A DNA stretch of 64,000 nucleotides from Aromatoleum tolulyticum (GCF_900156155.1 NZ_FTMD01000003.1:62001-126000); one strand, 5' to 3'; positions 7,741-20,752 are shown, counted from the stretch's first letter. Translations and numbers: made by a program. Notes: a model not told the origin generated them from the letters alone.

Positions 7741-10338
7741 TTAGACCGTGACGGTCGCTGCGACGTCGCTGAACTCGGCGATCTGGTCGAAGTTCATGTA
7801 ACGGTAGACATCGGCGGCCTTCGCATTGACGGCCTGCACCTGCTCCATGTACTCGCCGACGGTCGGAATCTTGCCCATCAGCGCACACACGGCGGCGAGT
7901 TCCGCCGAGCCGAGATACACGCGGGTATCGATACCGAGGCGGTTCGGGAAGTTACGCGTCGAGGTCGACATCGCGGTCGAACCCTTGCGGATCTGCGCCT
8001 GGTTACCCATGCACAGCGAGCAGCCCGGCATTTCCATGCGGGCGCCGGACTTGCCGAGCACCGAGTAGTAGCCTTCCTCGTTCAGGATCATCGCGTCCAT
8101 CTTGGTCGGCGGCGCGATCCACAGGCGGGTCGGGATGTCCGACTTGCCTTCGAGGACCTTGCCGGCGGCGCGGAAGTGGCCGATGTTGGTCATGCACGAG
8201 CCGATGAAGACTTCGTCGATCTTGTCGCCGGCGACTTCGGACAGCAGCTTCACGTCGTCCGGGTCGTTCGGGCAGGCGACGATCGGCTCCTTGACGTCGG
8301 CCAGATCGATCTCGATCACGGCGGCGTACTGGGCGTCGGCGTCGGCCTTCAGCAACTCGGGCTTGGCGATCCAGGCTTCCATGGCCTTGATGCGGCGGCC
8401 CAGGGTGCGCTTGTCTTCGTAGCCGTTGGCGATCATCCACTTCATGAGCGTGATGTTCGAGCGCATGTACTCGATGATCGGTTCCTTGTTCAGCTGGATC
8501 GCGCAGGCGGCAGCGGAACGTTCGGCGGCGGCGTCGGACAGCTCGAACGCTTGCTCGACCTTCAGGTCCGGCAGCCCTTCGATTTCGAGGATGCGGCCCG
8601 AGAAGACGTTCTTCTTGCCCTTCTTCTCGACGGTCAGCAGGCCCTGCTTGATCGCGTAGTAGGGGATCGCGTTGACCAGGTCACGCAGCGTGACGCCGTT
8701 CTGCAGCTTGCCCTTGAAGCGCACCAGCACCGATTCCGGCATGTCGAGCGGCATCACGCCGGTCGCCGCGGCGAAGGCGACGAGGCCCGAGCCGGCCGGG
8801 AAGGAGATGCCGATCGGGAAGCGGGTGTGCGAGTCGCCGCCGGTGCCGACGGTGTCCGGCAGCAGCAGGCGGTTGAGCCACGAGTGGATGACGCCGTCGC
8901 CCGGACGCAGCGCAACGCCGCCGCGGGTCGAGATGAAGGACGGCAGCTCGCGGTGCATGCGCACGTCGACCAGCTTCGGGTACGCCGCGGTGTGGCAGAA
9001 GGACTGCATCACCATGTCGGCGGAGAAGCCGAGGCAGGCCAGATCCTTGAGCTCGTCACGGGTCATCGGGCCGGTGGTGTCCTGCGAGCCGACGGTGGTC
9101 ATCTTGGGTTCGCAGTAGGTGCCCGGCAGGATGCCCTTGCCTTCCGGCAGGCCGCAGGCGCGGCCGACCATCTTCTGCGCGAGCGAGTAACCCTTGCCCG
9201 GATCGTTCGGCTGCGCCGGCAGGCGGAACAGCGTCGACACCGGCAGGCCCAGCGCCTCACGCGCCTTGGTCGTCAGGCCACGGCCGACGATCAGCGGGAT
9301 GCGGCCACCGGCGCGCACTTCGTCGAGGATCACCGGGGTCTTGAGCTGCGATTCGGCGATCACGGCGCCGTTCTTCAGCGCGGTGACCTTGGCGGTGGCG
9401 GCGTCGATCTTCAGCTCGATCTCGTCGCCCATGTCCATCTGGTTGACGTCGAGTTCGATCGGCAGCGCGCCGGCGTCTTCCATCGTATTGAAGAAGATCG
9501 GAGCGATCTTGGAGCCGATGCACACGCCGCCGAAGCGCTTGTTCGGGACGAAGGGGATGTCTTCGCCGGTGAACCACAGCACCGAATTGGTCGCCGACTT
9601 GCGCGAGGAGCCGGTGCCGACCACGTCGCCGACGTAGGCGATCAGGTTGCCCTTCTTGGCCAGCGCTTCGAGCTGCTTGACGGGGCCGCGCGCGCCCGGC
9701 TCGTCGGCCTCGATGCCCGGACGCGGGTTCTTCAGCATCGCCAGAGCGTGCAGCGGGATGTCAGGACGCGACCAGGCATCCGGAGCGGGCGACAGGTCAT
9801 CGGTGTTGGTTTCGCCGGTGACCTTGAAGACGGTCAGCTTCTGCGAGGCGGGGACTTCCGGACGCGAGGTGAACCACTCGGCGTCGGCCCAGCTCTGCAT
9901 CACGGACTTGGCGTTGGCGTTGCCGGCCTTCGCGAGTTCGGCGACATCGTGGAAGTAGTCGAAGACCAGCAGGGTCTTCTTGAGGCCTTCGGCGGCCACG
10001 GTGCCGACTTCGGCATCGGCCAGCAGATCGATCAGCGGCTTGACGTTGTAACCGCCCAGCATCGTGCCCAGCAGCTCGGTGGCCTTGGCGCGCGACACCA
10101 GCGCACAGCTTTCCTCACCCTTGGACAGCTTGGCCAGGAAGGCGGCCTTGACCTTGGCAGCGTCGTCCACGCCGGCGGGAACGCGATAGGTCAGCAGCTC
10201 GACGAGGAAGGCTTCCTCGCCCTTCGGCGGGTTCTTCAGCAGGGCAACCAGATCCTCGGTCTGCTGCTTGGACAGCGGCAGTGGCGGGATGCCGAGGGCG
10301 GCACGCTCGGCGACGTGGGCACGGTAGGCTTCAAGCAC
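7741..10338 (-). CDS. acnB: Bifunctional aconitate hydratase 2 / 2-methylisocitrate dehydratase
   Basis: The protein has 865 residues, the usual AcnB length. It has the N-terminal HEAT-like domain ([20 protein letters not shown]), the swivel domain placed before the catalytic core, and the [4Fe-4S] cysteines in [11 protein letters not shown] and [11 protein letters not shown]. It isomerises citrate to isocitrate in the TCA cycle. The start is GTG at 10338 with an AAGGAAGGA ribosome site 8 nt upstream. A TATAAT box at 10407-10412 lies 69 bp upstream, next to the palindrome at 10414-10427. A strong terminator follows the gene. Confidence 0.97.
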   Translation of the reverse strand: MLEAYRAHVAERAALGIPPLPLSKQQTEDLVALLKNPPKGEEAFLVELLTYRVPAGVDDAAKVKAAFLAKLSKGEESCALVSRAKATELLGTMLGGYNVKPLIDLLADAEVGTVAAEGLKKTLLVFDYFHDVAELAKAGNANAKSVMQSWADAEWFTSRPEVPASQKLTVFKVTGETNTDDLSPAPDAWSRPDIPLHALAMLKNPRPGIEADEPGARGPVKQLEALAKKGNLIAYVGDVVGTGSSRKSATNSVLWFTGEDIPFVPNKRFGGVCIGSKIAPIFFNTMEDAGALPIELDVNQMDMGDEIELKIDAATAKVTALKNGAVIAESQLKTPVILDEVRAGGRIPLIVGRGLTTKAREALGLPVSTLFRLPAQPNDPGKGYSLAQKMVGRACGLPEGKGILPGTYCEPKMTTVGSQDTTGPMTRDELKDLACLGFSADMVMQSFCHTAAYPKLVDVRMHRELPSFISTRGGVALRPGDGVIHSWLNRLLLPDTVGTGGDSHTRFPIGISFPAGSGLVAFAAATGVMPLDMPESVLVRFKGKLQNGVTLRDLVNAIPYYAIKQGLLTVEKKGKKNVFSGRILEIEGLPDLKVEQAFELSDAAAERSAAACAIQLNKEPIIEYMRSNITLMKWMIANGYEDKRTLGRRIKAMEAWIAKPELLKADADAQYAAVIEIDLADVKEPIVACPNDPDDVKLLSEVAGDKIDEVFIGSCMTNIGHFRAAGKVLEGKSDIPTRLWIAPPTKMDAMILNEEGYYSVLGKSGARMEMPGCSLCMGNQAQIRKGSTAMSTSTRNFPNRLGIDTRVYLGSAELAAVCALMGKIPTVGEYMEQVQAVNAKAADVYRYMNFDQIAEFSDVAATVTV

Positions 10339-10665
10339 GGCGGATTCCTTCCTTATTCGTGACGTTGGCTGGGCGTCGGGGCAGCGGACCCGGACGACGC
10401 CGCGAGATTATATGTCTTTTATAAGACTTGAGGTGCAATGCAACAACGATCGCGCCTCAGCGCGCGAATTCTACTCCTCCCCAAGGACTTGCGTACGCTC
10501 GCCGGCGGGCCCGTGGCGATTGCGTTCGCCCCGTCCGTCGTCTGAACCGGGCCAGGCGGCGCGGGGAACGCATCGAAGGCGCGCCGTTCCAACAGGAATC
10601 GGATATCGACATCCCGGATCACCGCCGGGCACCTCGCTCACGAACCACAAGGAAGGAGATCAACG
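10339..10665. other. Divergent acnB/acnA control region
   Basis: This 327-bp gap holds no convincing gene. The acnB-proximal end has a TATAAT box and a palindrome. The remainder towards acnA is GC-rich and would form a long acnA leader of up to about 230 nt. The acnA ribosome site AAGGAAGGAGAT lies at 10649-10660. I could not pick a credible acnA promoter by eye. Confidence 0.6.
10407..10438 (-). promoter_or_regulatory. acnB promoter with an embedded palindromic operator candidate
   Basis: The minus strand has TATAAT at 10412-10407 and a possible TTGCAC -35 at 10438-10433; the 20-bp spacing is longer than ideal. Between them lies GTCTTTTATAAGAC at 10414-10427, with perfect 5-bp arms GTCTT and AAGAC around TTAT. 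An operator between -35 and -10 fits repression. The short A/T-centred dyad looks like those bound by GntR-family regulators, which is inference. The motif recurs at 39111-39124 with one centre base changed. Confidence 0.6.
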
Positions 10666-13383
<2,718 letters not shown>

Positions 13384-13401
13384 CATCCGGATATCTTCGC
13401 C

Positions 13402-13791
13402 ATGCTCGCCATCCCCTGCCCCTGCCAATCGGGAAAATCCTTCGCCGAGTGCTGCGCACCGGTGATCGCCGGTGAAGTGCCGGCCGAATCGGCCGAAGCG
13501 CTGATGCGCAGCCGCTACACGGCCTTCACGCAGTCCAACGAGGCCTACCTGCTCGAGAGCTGGCACCAATCGACGCGCCCCACGACGCTCGACCTCGCCG
13601 GCGGGGAGCCGGCACCGAAGTGGATCGGTCTGCAGGTGCGCCAGCATCTGCAGACCGGGGATAACACGGCCATCGTCGAATTCGTCGCCCGCTACCGTGT
13701 GGGCGGGCGAGCCCATCGCCTGCACGAAACCAGCCGGTTCGTGCGCGAAGAGCACCGCTGGTATTACGTCGACGGCGAAATCCATGAATAA
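13402..13791 (+). CDS. YchJ-family SEC-C zinc-motif protein
   Basis: The protein has 129 residues. An N-terminal SEC-C-like cysteine motif (CPCQSGKSFAECCAP) is followed by the family block ALMRSRYTAFTQSNEAYLLESW and an NTF2-like domain to the end. The family's function is unknown; the motif probably binds zinc. It starts 18 bp behind acnA and could be co-transcribed with it. Confidence 0.9.
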   Translation: MLAIPCPCQSGKSFAECCAPVIAGEVPAESAEALMRSRYTAFTQSNEAYLLESWHQSTRPTTLDLAGGEPAPKWIGLQVRQHLQTGDNTAIVEFVARYRVGGRAHRLHETSRFVREEHRWYYVDGEIHE

Positions 13792-13899
13792 AGCCACACC
13801 CGCGGGGACCTGCCGCCGCCTATAATCGGTCCGCAATATGACCTTCACGTGAGCGGGCGCCCGTCCGGGGCGCTTCCGCCGCCTTGTCGCGAGACCGGC

Positions 13900-14283
13900 A
13901 TGAACCTCGAAAAAGTCATCTTCGGCTTCTTCATCGTCCTCGCGGCGACCCTGAACTTCGGCTTCTTCGTCGGCGACCTCGACGATCCCGTGCATCACGA
14001 GATCAACGAGCTGTTCGTTGCGATCGTCGTGAACCTGATCGCGACCGTCCTCAAGCTCGGCGACCGCACGCAGATCGGCGCCATCCACCTCGCGACCAGC
14101 CTGGTCGCAGACCTGCAGCTGATCGCCGCGGCGATGGTATGGGGCTATGCCGAGCACATCGCCGGCACGGGCATGACGCCGGTGATGGTCGCGCGCGTCG
14201 TCTCGCTGGCGGGCGGCGCCCTGTTCGCCAACGTCGTGTCGGTGATCATCCTGATCGCCGAAACCATCATGCAGCGCCGTTAA
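13900..14283 (+). CDS. Small membrane protein, DUF6394-like
   Basis: From ATG 13900 the product has 127 residues. Four hydrophobic segments can be seen: residues 4-22, about 40-55, 68-86 and 97-120. The sequence between the first two (GDLDDPVHHEINELF) is acidic. I match it from memory to the DUF6394 family, without certainty. An upstream in-frame GTG at 13849 would add 17 Pro/Gly-rich residues and is less likely. It ends 14 bp before the potassium-channel gene, so the pair is probably one operon and this protein may be a channel partner. A TATAAT at 13821-13826 could be the -10 box, but I see no good -35. Confidence 0.75.
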   Translation: MNLEKVIFGFFIVLAATLNFGFFVGDLDDPVHHEINELFVAIVVNLIATVLKLGDRTQIGAIHLATSLVADLQLIAAAMVWGYAEHIAGTGMTPVMVARVVSLAGGALFANVVSVIILIAETIMQRR

Positions 14284-14297
14284 CGGGGTTTGCCGCG

Positions 14298-16031
14298 ATG
14301 ATGCCGCTGCTGCGCCATCAGAGCGTCTTCTTCCTGATCATGCGGCGCCTGCGCGCGCCGTTCATCCTGCTGATCGTCATCATCGCAATCTCGGTGTTCG
14401 GCCTCACGCTCGCTCCCGGCGTCGATGCGGACGGCAAGCCCGCGCACATCAGCTTCTTCCACGCGCTGTACTTCATCAGCTACACCGCGACGACGATCGG
14501 CTTCGGCGAGATCCCCTACGCCTTCTCCGATCAGCAGCGCCTGTGGGTCCTCGTCTGCATCTACCTGTCCGTGATCGGCTGGGCCTACACGGTCGGCACC
14601 GTGTTCGCGCTGCTCGCCGACCGCAACCTGCAGCAGGCGATCCGCACGCAGAGCTTCATGCGCGCGGTGCGCAACCTGCGCGAACCGTTCTACCTCGTGT
14701 GCGGATTCGGCGAGACCGGCCGGCTGATCTGCGACGCGCTCGACCGTCTCGGATTGCGCGCCGTGGTCATCGAACTGGACGACACCAAGGTCGGCGAGAT
14801 CGAACTGCACGGCTACCGCGCCGACATCCCTGCCCTGTGCGCCGACGCGCGCAACCCGGAAAACCTCAAGTTCGCCGGGCTCACGCACCGCAGCTGCATC
14901 GGCGTGATCGCGCTGACCAACGACGACAGCGCCAACCTCGCGATCGCGATCGCCGCGCGCCTCCTCGCGCCCCGGATTCCCGCGCTGTGCCGTGCCGAAT
15001 CGGCCGAAACGGCGGCCAACATGGCGTCCTTCGGCACGCGCCACATCATCAACCCGTTCGAGAAATTCTCCGAATACCTTGCGCTCGCGCTGCACGCGCC
15101 GGCCGCCTGGCACCTGCTGACCTGGCTCACGGGCGTGCCCGGCACGCAGATGGAACGCCAGCGCGACCCCCCGCACGGCGAATGGATCCTGTGCGGACAC
15201 GGCCGCTTCGGGCGCATGCTCGCGCACGTCCTCGACCGCGAAGGCGTCCCGCTCACGATCATCGACCGCAATGCGGCCCCGCCGGCGCCGTCGGCGCGCT
15301 GGGTGCAAGGCGAAGGGACCGGTGCCCCCGCGCTCGAAGCGGCCGGCGTGCGCCGTGCGGCGGGCATCGTCGCCGCGACCGCCAACGACGTGGACAACCT
15401 GTCGACGGTGGTCACCGCACGCGAACTCAATCCGGCGCTGTTCGTGATCCTGCGCCAGAACCACTTCGCGAACAATTCACTGTTCGAGGCCTTCGATTAC
15501 GACGTCAACGTGGTCCCCAGCCGCATCATCGCCCACGAATGCCTCGCGATCCTCACGACGCCGCTGCTGGTGCCCTTCCTCGAGGACATGAAGCGGCACG
15601 ACGAGGAATGGTGCGGCCGGCTGCTCAGGCGCCTGACGGGAAGCTTCGGCTGGGATATCCCGGCCGTATGGAGCGAGCGCATCAACCTCAGCCGGGCCCC
15701 GGCGCTGTACCGCAAGCTGATGAAGGGCGCGACGGTCGAACTGCAGTCGCTGCTGAAATCCCCGTCAAACCGCGACGACGCCCTCGCGTGCGAAATCCTC
15801 TTGCTGCGGCGCGACGACGACGAACACCTGCTGATCCCCGAGGGCAACACCAAACTGCGACCGGGCGACGAGCTGTTGCTGGTGGGCACGGCGGAAGCCC
15901 AGAGGGAATTCGGCCTGCTGATCTCGAACGACCACGCGCTGGTCTATGTCCTCACGGGCACGGACCTTCCCGGCGGCTGGATCTGGGAGCGCCTGTCGCG
16001 CGCCCGGAACGCGCGGAGCGAGACAGCGTAG
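14298..16031 (+). CDS. Potassium channel protein with two TrkA-N (RCK) domains
   Basis: The 577-residue protein has TM1 at about 20-38, a pore loop with selectivity filter TTIGFGE at 65-71 (the TxGFG variant of TVGYG) and TM2 at about 84-105. Two RCK/TrkA-N domains follow: LVCGFGETGRLI with Rossmann glycines near 130, and WILCGHGRFGRML near 295. A TrkA-C-like end covers about 490-560. It is a ligand-gated inner-membrane K+ channel with its gating domains fused in tandem. The start is ATG 14298 or the next codon, 14301. Confidence 0.9.
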   Translation: MMPLLRHQSVFFLIMRRLRAPFILLIVIIAISVFGLTLAPGVDADGKPAHISFFHALYFISYTATTIGFGEIPYAFSDQQRLWVLVCIYLSVIGWAYTVGTVFALLADRNLQQAIRTQSFMRAVRNLREPFYLVCGFGETGRLICDALDRLGLRAVVIELDDTKVGEIELHGYRADIPALCADARNPENLKFAGLTHRSCIGVIALTNDDSANLAIAIAARLLAPRIPALCRAESAETAANMASFGTRHIINPFEKFSEYLALALHAPAAWHLLTWLTGVPGTQMERQRDPPHGEWILCGHGRFGRMLAHVLDREGVPLTIIDRNAAPPAPSARWVQGEGTGAPALEAAGVRRAAGIVAATANDVDNLSTVVTARELNPALFVILRQNHFANNSLFEAFDYDVNVVPSRIIAHECLAILTTPLLVPFLEDMKRHDEEWCGRLLRRLTGSFGWDIPAVWSERINLSRAPALYRKLMKGATVELQSLLKSPSNRDDALACEILLLRRDDDEHLLIPEGNTKLRPGDELLLVGTAEAQREFGLLISNDHALVYVLTGTDLPGGWIWERLSRARNARSETA

Positions 16032-16061
16032 CGTCGCCGGATCATTCCGCCGCTGCCGGAA

Positions 16062-16280
16062 TCACTCGGAAGCGACCAGCACCACCGTTTCGCCGCCGAG
16101 GCACACGGTCGCGCCCGGCCTCAATTTCGCGCGCTTGCGCGACTCCACCTTGCCATCGACCGTGACCCGCCCCGCTTCGACGGCCGCGTGGGCCTCGCCG
16201 CCGGTGCCGGTCAGCCCGGTCGCCTTCAGCAGTTGATCGAGCTGGATATATTCGCCGCGCACGGCAAACGAAACTGTCAT
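16062..16280 (-). CDS. S4-domain RNA-binding protein (YbcJ-like)
   Basis: The product from ATG 16280 has 72 residues and is almost entirely one S4 domain (EYIQLDQLLKATGLTGTGGE, then VTVDGKVESRKRAKLRPG). A GGGAG ribosome site 6 nt upstream supports this start over an in-frame alternative at 16313. It probably binds structured RNA, perhaps ribosomal. It is convergent with the channel gene. Confidence 0.9.
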   Translation of the reverse strand: MTVSFAVRGEYIQLDQLLKATGLTGTGGEAHAAVEAGRVTVDGKVESRKRAKLRPGATVCLGGETVVLVASE

Positions 16281-16387
16281 GCATTTCTCCCGCGCAGCCG
16301 ATACGCTGCGCAATTCAAATTGATCGACCGGAAGCCGTCAGCCTACACTGCCGGCTAACCGTTTGCCGTCCTATTGCCGCCACGACC

Positions 16388-17251
16388 ATGTCCGACGACC
16401 TGCTGCAGCGGATCGACCGCACCCTCAGTCGCGCTGCCGACTCCGGCGCGCTCCTGCCCATCCGCACCGAACGGACCCCGATCCAGGACGCAGGCATCGG
16501 CTTCACGGTGCGCTGGGTGTCCACGCTCGCGCACAAGGACGCCGCGCGCGTCGAGGCCGCGGTGAAACGCGACCCGGGCTTCAATCCCTTTCTCCCGCCC
16601 GACCCGGAACTGACCGTCGGGCCGCTCGGCGAGCAACACCTCGGCGTGCTGAACAAGTTTCCCGTCATCGACCGCCACCTGCTGATCGTCACGCGCGCGT
16701 TCGAGGCACAGACGGCGCCACTGACGCGGACCGACTTCATCGCGCTCGCAACCGTGATGGCGTCGCTCGGCGGGCTCGGTTTCTACAACGGCGGCAGCGA
16801 AGCGGGTGCCAGCCAGCGCCACAAGCATCTGCAGTGGATTCCCGACGCCGAGGAAACGGCGCGCCTGGGCCTGTTCACCGATCAGCTGCCCGCCGACCTG
16901 CCTCCCTTCGCCCACGCCACCCACGCGGCGCTACCCTGGCGACACACTTTCGTGCGCCTGCCGCGCTGCGACGACGCCGTGTCGCTTGGCGAAGCCATGC
17001 ACCATGCGTTCCGGAACGGCTGCGAATCGCTCGGCATCGACGCCGCGACGGACCCCATGCCGCCCTACAATTTCCTTGTGTCGCGCGACTGGATGACCGT
17101 GATCCCGCGCATCCGCGAGCGTCACGAGAACATCTCGGTCAATGCCCTGGGCTTCGCCGGCTCGTTGTTCGTGCGGCGCCCCGAGGAAATCGAGACGGTG
17201 CGCGCGATCGGCCCGCTCAGGCTGCTCGCGGCGGTCGCACGTCCGCACTGA
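16388..17251 (+). CDS. ATP adenylyltransferase / Ap4A phosphorylase
   Basis: This 287-residue member of the APA1/2 branch of the HIT superfamily has the catalytic HxHxQ triad as H145-K-H147-L-Q149 in GASQRHKHLQWIP. Upstream it shows NPFLPPDPEL and VLNKFPVIDRHLLIVT, both family hallmarks. It cleaves diadenosine tetraphosphate to ADP and ATP by phosphorolysis. It ends where the convergent ykgJ-type gene ends. Confidence 0.93.
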   Translation: MSDDLLQRIDRTLSRAADSGALLPIRTERTPIQDAGIGFTVRWVSTLAHKDAARVEAAVKRDPGFNPFLPPDPELTVGPLGEQHLGVLNKFPVIDRHLLIVTRAFEAQTAPLTRTDFIALATVMASLGGLGFYNGGSEAGASQRHKHLQWIPDAEETARLGLFTDQLPADLPPFAHATHAALPWRHTFVRLPRCDDAVSLGEAMHHAFRNGCESLGIDAATDPMPPYNFLVSRDWMTVIPRIRERHENISVNALGFAGSLFVRRPEEIETVRAIGPLRLLAAVARPH

Positions 17252-17614
17252 TCAGCCGGACAGCTCCGCCGCCGCAAGCGGCTGCAGAGCCGGCAGCCCG
17301 ATCTGCGCGCGCAGCGCGTTGCATTTCCGATTCGGCGAGCCGTCCGCCTCATGCGACGGAAACTCGCGGCACGGCGTCGGACGCCGGTCGTAGATCGTGC
17401 ACGACACCTGCTCGCCGGGCTGCCCCGCGAGCGCCACGCAGCGGCGCGGCACCTCGTTCGTCCCGTTCATGCAGCGCAGGTGCAGGTTGAGCTTTTCCGT
17501 CAATTCGGCTGGCACGAAACCGCCGGGAGCGTCGTCCGCCTCACCCCAGTAGAACGACACGCGAAAATGGACGCAGCACATGCCGCAGTCGAGACAAGGG
17601 TTGGGATCGCTCAT
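17252..17614 (-). CDS. YkgJ-family cysteine-cluster protein
   Basis: The protein has 120 residues with the CxxCGMCC motif at the N-terminus (PCLDCGMCCVHF) and later Cys in RRCVALAG, SCTIYDRRPTPCREFPSHE. Such proteins bind zinc or an iron-sulfur cluster and their role is unknown. It is the last gene of the minus-strand dusC-trmB-yecA-ykgJ-ykgJ run and a paralogue of its upstream neighbour. Confidence 0.9.
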   Translation of the reverse strand: MSDPNPCLDCGMCCVHFRVSFYWGEADDAPGGFVPAELTEKLNLHLRCMNGTNEVPRRCVALAGQPGEQVSCTIYDRRPTPCREFPSHEADGSPNRKCNALRAQIGLPALQPLAAAELSG

Positions 17615-17705
17615 CGCAAGTCGGTGCGCAGGACAAATTTCCGCACGATTCTACCCAAGGCATTAACGCCCTTGCAGGTTCACGGAAGGACCGGCAGTCC
17701 CTGAC

Positions 17706-18035
17706 TCACAAGGGCGGCAAGCCGTGGCGCCGTCGCGCGCGGTCGCAGGCATCCTCGCCGATGCCGAGCGCCGCGTAGGGCGCGAAGTCGCGGCAGGGCG
17801 ACGGCCGCCCGGCATAGATCGTGCAGCCGACCCGGCTGCCGACCTCGCCCGCGAGCGCGACGCAGCGCGGCGGCGCCTCGTCGGTGCCGCGCATGCGCAC
17901 GAGCTCGCCGGTCACCGGAACGGTCATCGCATCGGGAACGCCGCCCGGCGTCGCACTGGCCAGCTCGGATCGGTGGAAATCGACGCGGAAGGCGGCACAA
18001 CACGCCCCGCAGCGGGTGCAGTGATCGTCGCTCAC
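17706..18035 (-). CDS. YkgJ-family cysteine-cluster protein (second paralogue)
   Basis: The product has 109 residues and the same cysteine layout as its neighbour: CTRCGACCAAF, PPRCVALAGE and GCTIYAGRPSPCRDF. I choose GTG 18035, which gives VSDDHCTRCG, matching the neighbour's N-terminus and with an AGGCGGAG sequence upstream. A TTG at 18059 would add eight residues. It lies 28 bp behind yecA; the two ykgJ genes look like a tandem duplication that has since diverged. Confidence 0.88.
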   Translation of the reverse strand: MSDDHCTRCGACCAAFRVDFHRSELASATPGGVPDAMTVPVTGELVRMRGTDEAPPRCVALAGEVGSRVGCTIYAGRPSPCRDFAPYAALGIGEDACDRARRRHGLPPL

Positions 18036-18063
18036 GCCACGCTCCGCCTCCGTGCGCAACGCC

Positions 18064-18792
<729 letters not shown>

Positions 18793-18810
18793 TTGTCTCC
18801 GGAATGCCTT

Positions 18811-19515
18811 TCAGCGTGCGCTATCCTCTTGCCGCACGCAAGCCTGAGCGTCGAGATCGCAGACCAGGCGGAAAAGGGTCTGGCCGGAATCGCGGTACTT
18901 GCGCTCGAACGGCGTCAGCGGCGCGGGCGCCTCGAAGGTTTCCCAAGCGACTTCGCGGCCGGTCGCCAACCCGAGCGCACACGCGAATTCCTCGATGTAC
19001 ACGCGCCAGTTCGTGCGGCATTCGAGCACGCCGCCCAGCCGCGGAATGAAAGGAAACACGGGATGGGCGTGCCAGCGGCGCGCAAGGTGGCCGATCTTGG
19101 GCCACGGGTTCGGATAGAGGATGTAGTGACGGGCGAGCCGCAGGCCCGCATCGCTCATCAGGCGCCAGTAATCGACGAGGTCGGCGCGCACGAAGACCAT
19201 GTTCTTCGGCAGCAGCGCGTCGGGATAGGGCTTGCGGCGGTTGAGGCGATCCGCGGACTGGTCGACGCCGATCACCCAGTGATCGGGAAAGGCGCGGGCG
19301 AGCTGGATCGTGCTGTGGCCGACGCCGCAGCCGGCATCGAGGATCAGCGGCGCGTTGCGGTCCCAGCCGGCCAGGCTGGCTTCGAACGCAGCGCGATTGT
19401 AGTCCAGGCAGGGCTTGCGGAAAGGCTCGGCGAGATGGCGCTGCACATGCCGCACCAGATGCTCATGCACGCCCGACTGGGCGCTCTCGGGAATGCGCGA
19501 ATTTGCGTAACTCAT
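18811..19515 (-). CDS. TrmB-like SAM-dependent methyltransferase (divergent tRNA m7G46 methyltransferase)
   Basis: From ATG 19515 the product has 234 residues. The SAM loop is LILDAGCGVGHST (near residues 57-69), followed by an acidic GVDQS strand end, and the TrmB hallmark NPWPK is present. After NPWPK the usual Lys/His/Arg run that contacts tRNA is replaced by IGHLARRWHAHPVF, so this is a divergent subgroup. A function as tRNA (guanine-46-N7)-methyltransferase is plausible given the dus gene 14 bp upstream, but is not certain. Confidence 0.85.
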   Translation of the reverse strand: MSYANSRIPESAQSGVHEHLVRHVQRHLAEPFRKPCLDYNRAAFEASLAGWDRNAPLILDAGCGVGHSTIQLARAFPDHWVIGVDQSADRLNRRKPYPDALLPKNMVFVRADLVDYWRLMSDAGLRLARHYILYPNPWPKIGHLARRWHAHPVFPFIPRLGGVLECRTNWRVYIEEFACALGLATGREVAWETFEAPAPLTPFERKYRDSGQTLFRLVCDLDAQACVRQEDSAR

Positions 19516-19529
19516 CGAATTCGTCCGGT

Positions 19530-20519
19530 TCAGGCCGCCAGCGGCAGCGCTGCGGCGGCAATGCCGTGGCGCGCCAGGGCGGCATCGATCTCGGCGGGCC
19601 TGCGCGCCGCGCGTACTTCGCGGAACAGGCGCTCGGCCTGCGGATAATTGCGACGCAGCAGGTTCAGCCACTGCTTGAGGCGGCCCGGCGAATGCTGCGG
19701 CTGCAGCCGTTCCCGAACCCGGCGCCAGAAGAGTGCGAGCAGCGGCTGCAGTTCCGCCCACTCCGCGTCGCGGTCGACCGCGCGTTCGCCTGCATCGCCC
19801 TGCGCACGCAGGCGTCGCGCGAGGAAGGGGTCGGCGACCGCCCCGCGCCCCAGCATCACGTCGGCAACCCCGCTCTCGGCGCGGCAACGCCGCCAGTCCG
19901 CCTCGGACCACACTTCGCCGTTGGCGGTCACGGGAACGTCCACCGCCTCCGCGATGCGTGCAATCCACGCCCAATGCGCGGGCGGACGGTATCCGTCGAG
20001 CTTGGTGCGCGCATGCACGACGAGGCCTTCCACGCCTCCGGCGGCGAGCGCCTGGGCACATTCGACTGCCTTCGACGTGTCCGCAACGCCCAAGCGCATC
20101 TTCGCGGTGAACGGCACCCCGGCCGGCACGGCAGCCCGCACGGCCGCGGCGATGCGATGGAGGAGTTCCGGCTCGTCGAGCAGTACCGCTCCGCCGCGAT
20201 GGCGGTTCACCGTCGGAGCCGGGCAGCCGAAATTGAGGTCGATGCCCGGAGGCGCGAGTTCGGCGAGATGCGCCGCATTGTCGGCAAGGCAGGCGGGATC
20301 CGAGCCCAGCAGCTGCACGCGTACCGGCACCGACGCCCGGGTCCGCCCGCCGGACAGCAGTTCGGGGCTGATGCGTCGGTAGACGCGTTGCGGAAGGAGC
20401 GTGCCGGACACGCGCGCGAATTCGCTCACGGCCCAGTCGTAGGGACAGGCGCGGGTGAGAACGTCGCGCAAATCGGCGTCGAGCAGACCTTCCATCGGCG
20501 CGAGCAGCAGACGCACACC
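19530..20519 (-). CDS. dusC: tRNA-dihydrouridine synthase, DusC type
   Basis: The product from GTG 20519 has 329 residues and begins [13 protein letters not shown], the FMN-binding start of Dus enzymes. It has [18 protein letters not shown], with the catalytic Cys in the NFGCP motif, and FTAKMRLG. It reduces uridine to dihydrouridine in tRNA using FMN and NADPH. A longer reading from 20627 is rejected: an AGGGGG ribosome site is right before 20519, and a minus-strand TACAAT box (20542-20547) lies inside the longer reading, giving a leader of about 15 nt. It heads a five-gene operon. Confidence 0.92.
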   Translation of the reverse strand, partial: GVRLLLAPMEGLLDADLRDVLTRACPYDWAVSEFARVSGTLLPQRVYRRISPELLSGGRTRASVPVRVQLLGSDPACLADNAAHLAELAPPGIDLNFGCPAPTVNRHRGGAVLLDEPELLHRIAAAVRAAVPAGVPFTAKMRLGVADTSKAVECAQALAAGGVEGLVVHARTKLDGYRPPAHWAWIARIAEAVDVPVTANGEVWSEADWRRCRAESGVADVMLGRGAVADPFLARRLRAQGDAGERAVDRDAEWAELQPLLALFWRRVRERLQPQHSPGRLKQWLNLLRRNYPQAERLFREVRAARRPAEIDAALARHGIAAAALPLAA

Positions 20520-20661
20520 AACCCCCTGAAAAAAGGGGCGTATTGTACGGCCAATAGCGGCAGGACCCATAGCCGCGGGACAGCCACCCGAGGCGCCACC
20601 GTGCAGGGCGCAGACCGGCCCGCTCATCGACGGCTCCCCGCATATGAAGACAGTGCCTTGC

Positions 20662-20690
20662 TTGCCTTGCCGCGCCGGATCGGAGATAAT
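20662..20690 (+). promoter_or_regulatory. Sigma-70 promoter of rpmE
   Basis: TTGCCT at 20662-20667, a 17-bp spacer and GATAAT at 20685-20690 fit sigma-70 elements. It lies about 60 bp upstream of the rpmE start in otherwise GC-rich sequence. Confidence 0.65.
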
Positions 20691-20752
20691 CTGCGGTTTC
20701 CACCTGCTATCAGGGCGGCCACATTCACCGCCCGCTCGTTCGAGGAATCGCC

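Noticed and set aside
7720-10362. An 880-residue open frame on the plus strand across acnB
   Set aside because: It is the mirror of the acnB coding strand. Its translation is Arg/His/Asp/Gly-rich with no family motif, while the minus strand gives full-length AcnB.
18811-20703. A 630-residue reading fusing TrmB with upstream sequence
   Set aside because: The upstream part is antisense-frame noise over dusC; TrmB homology begins at ATG 19515.
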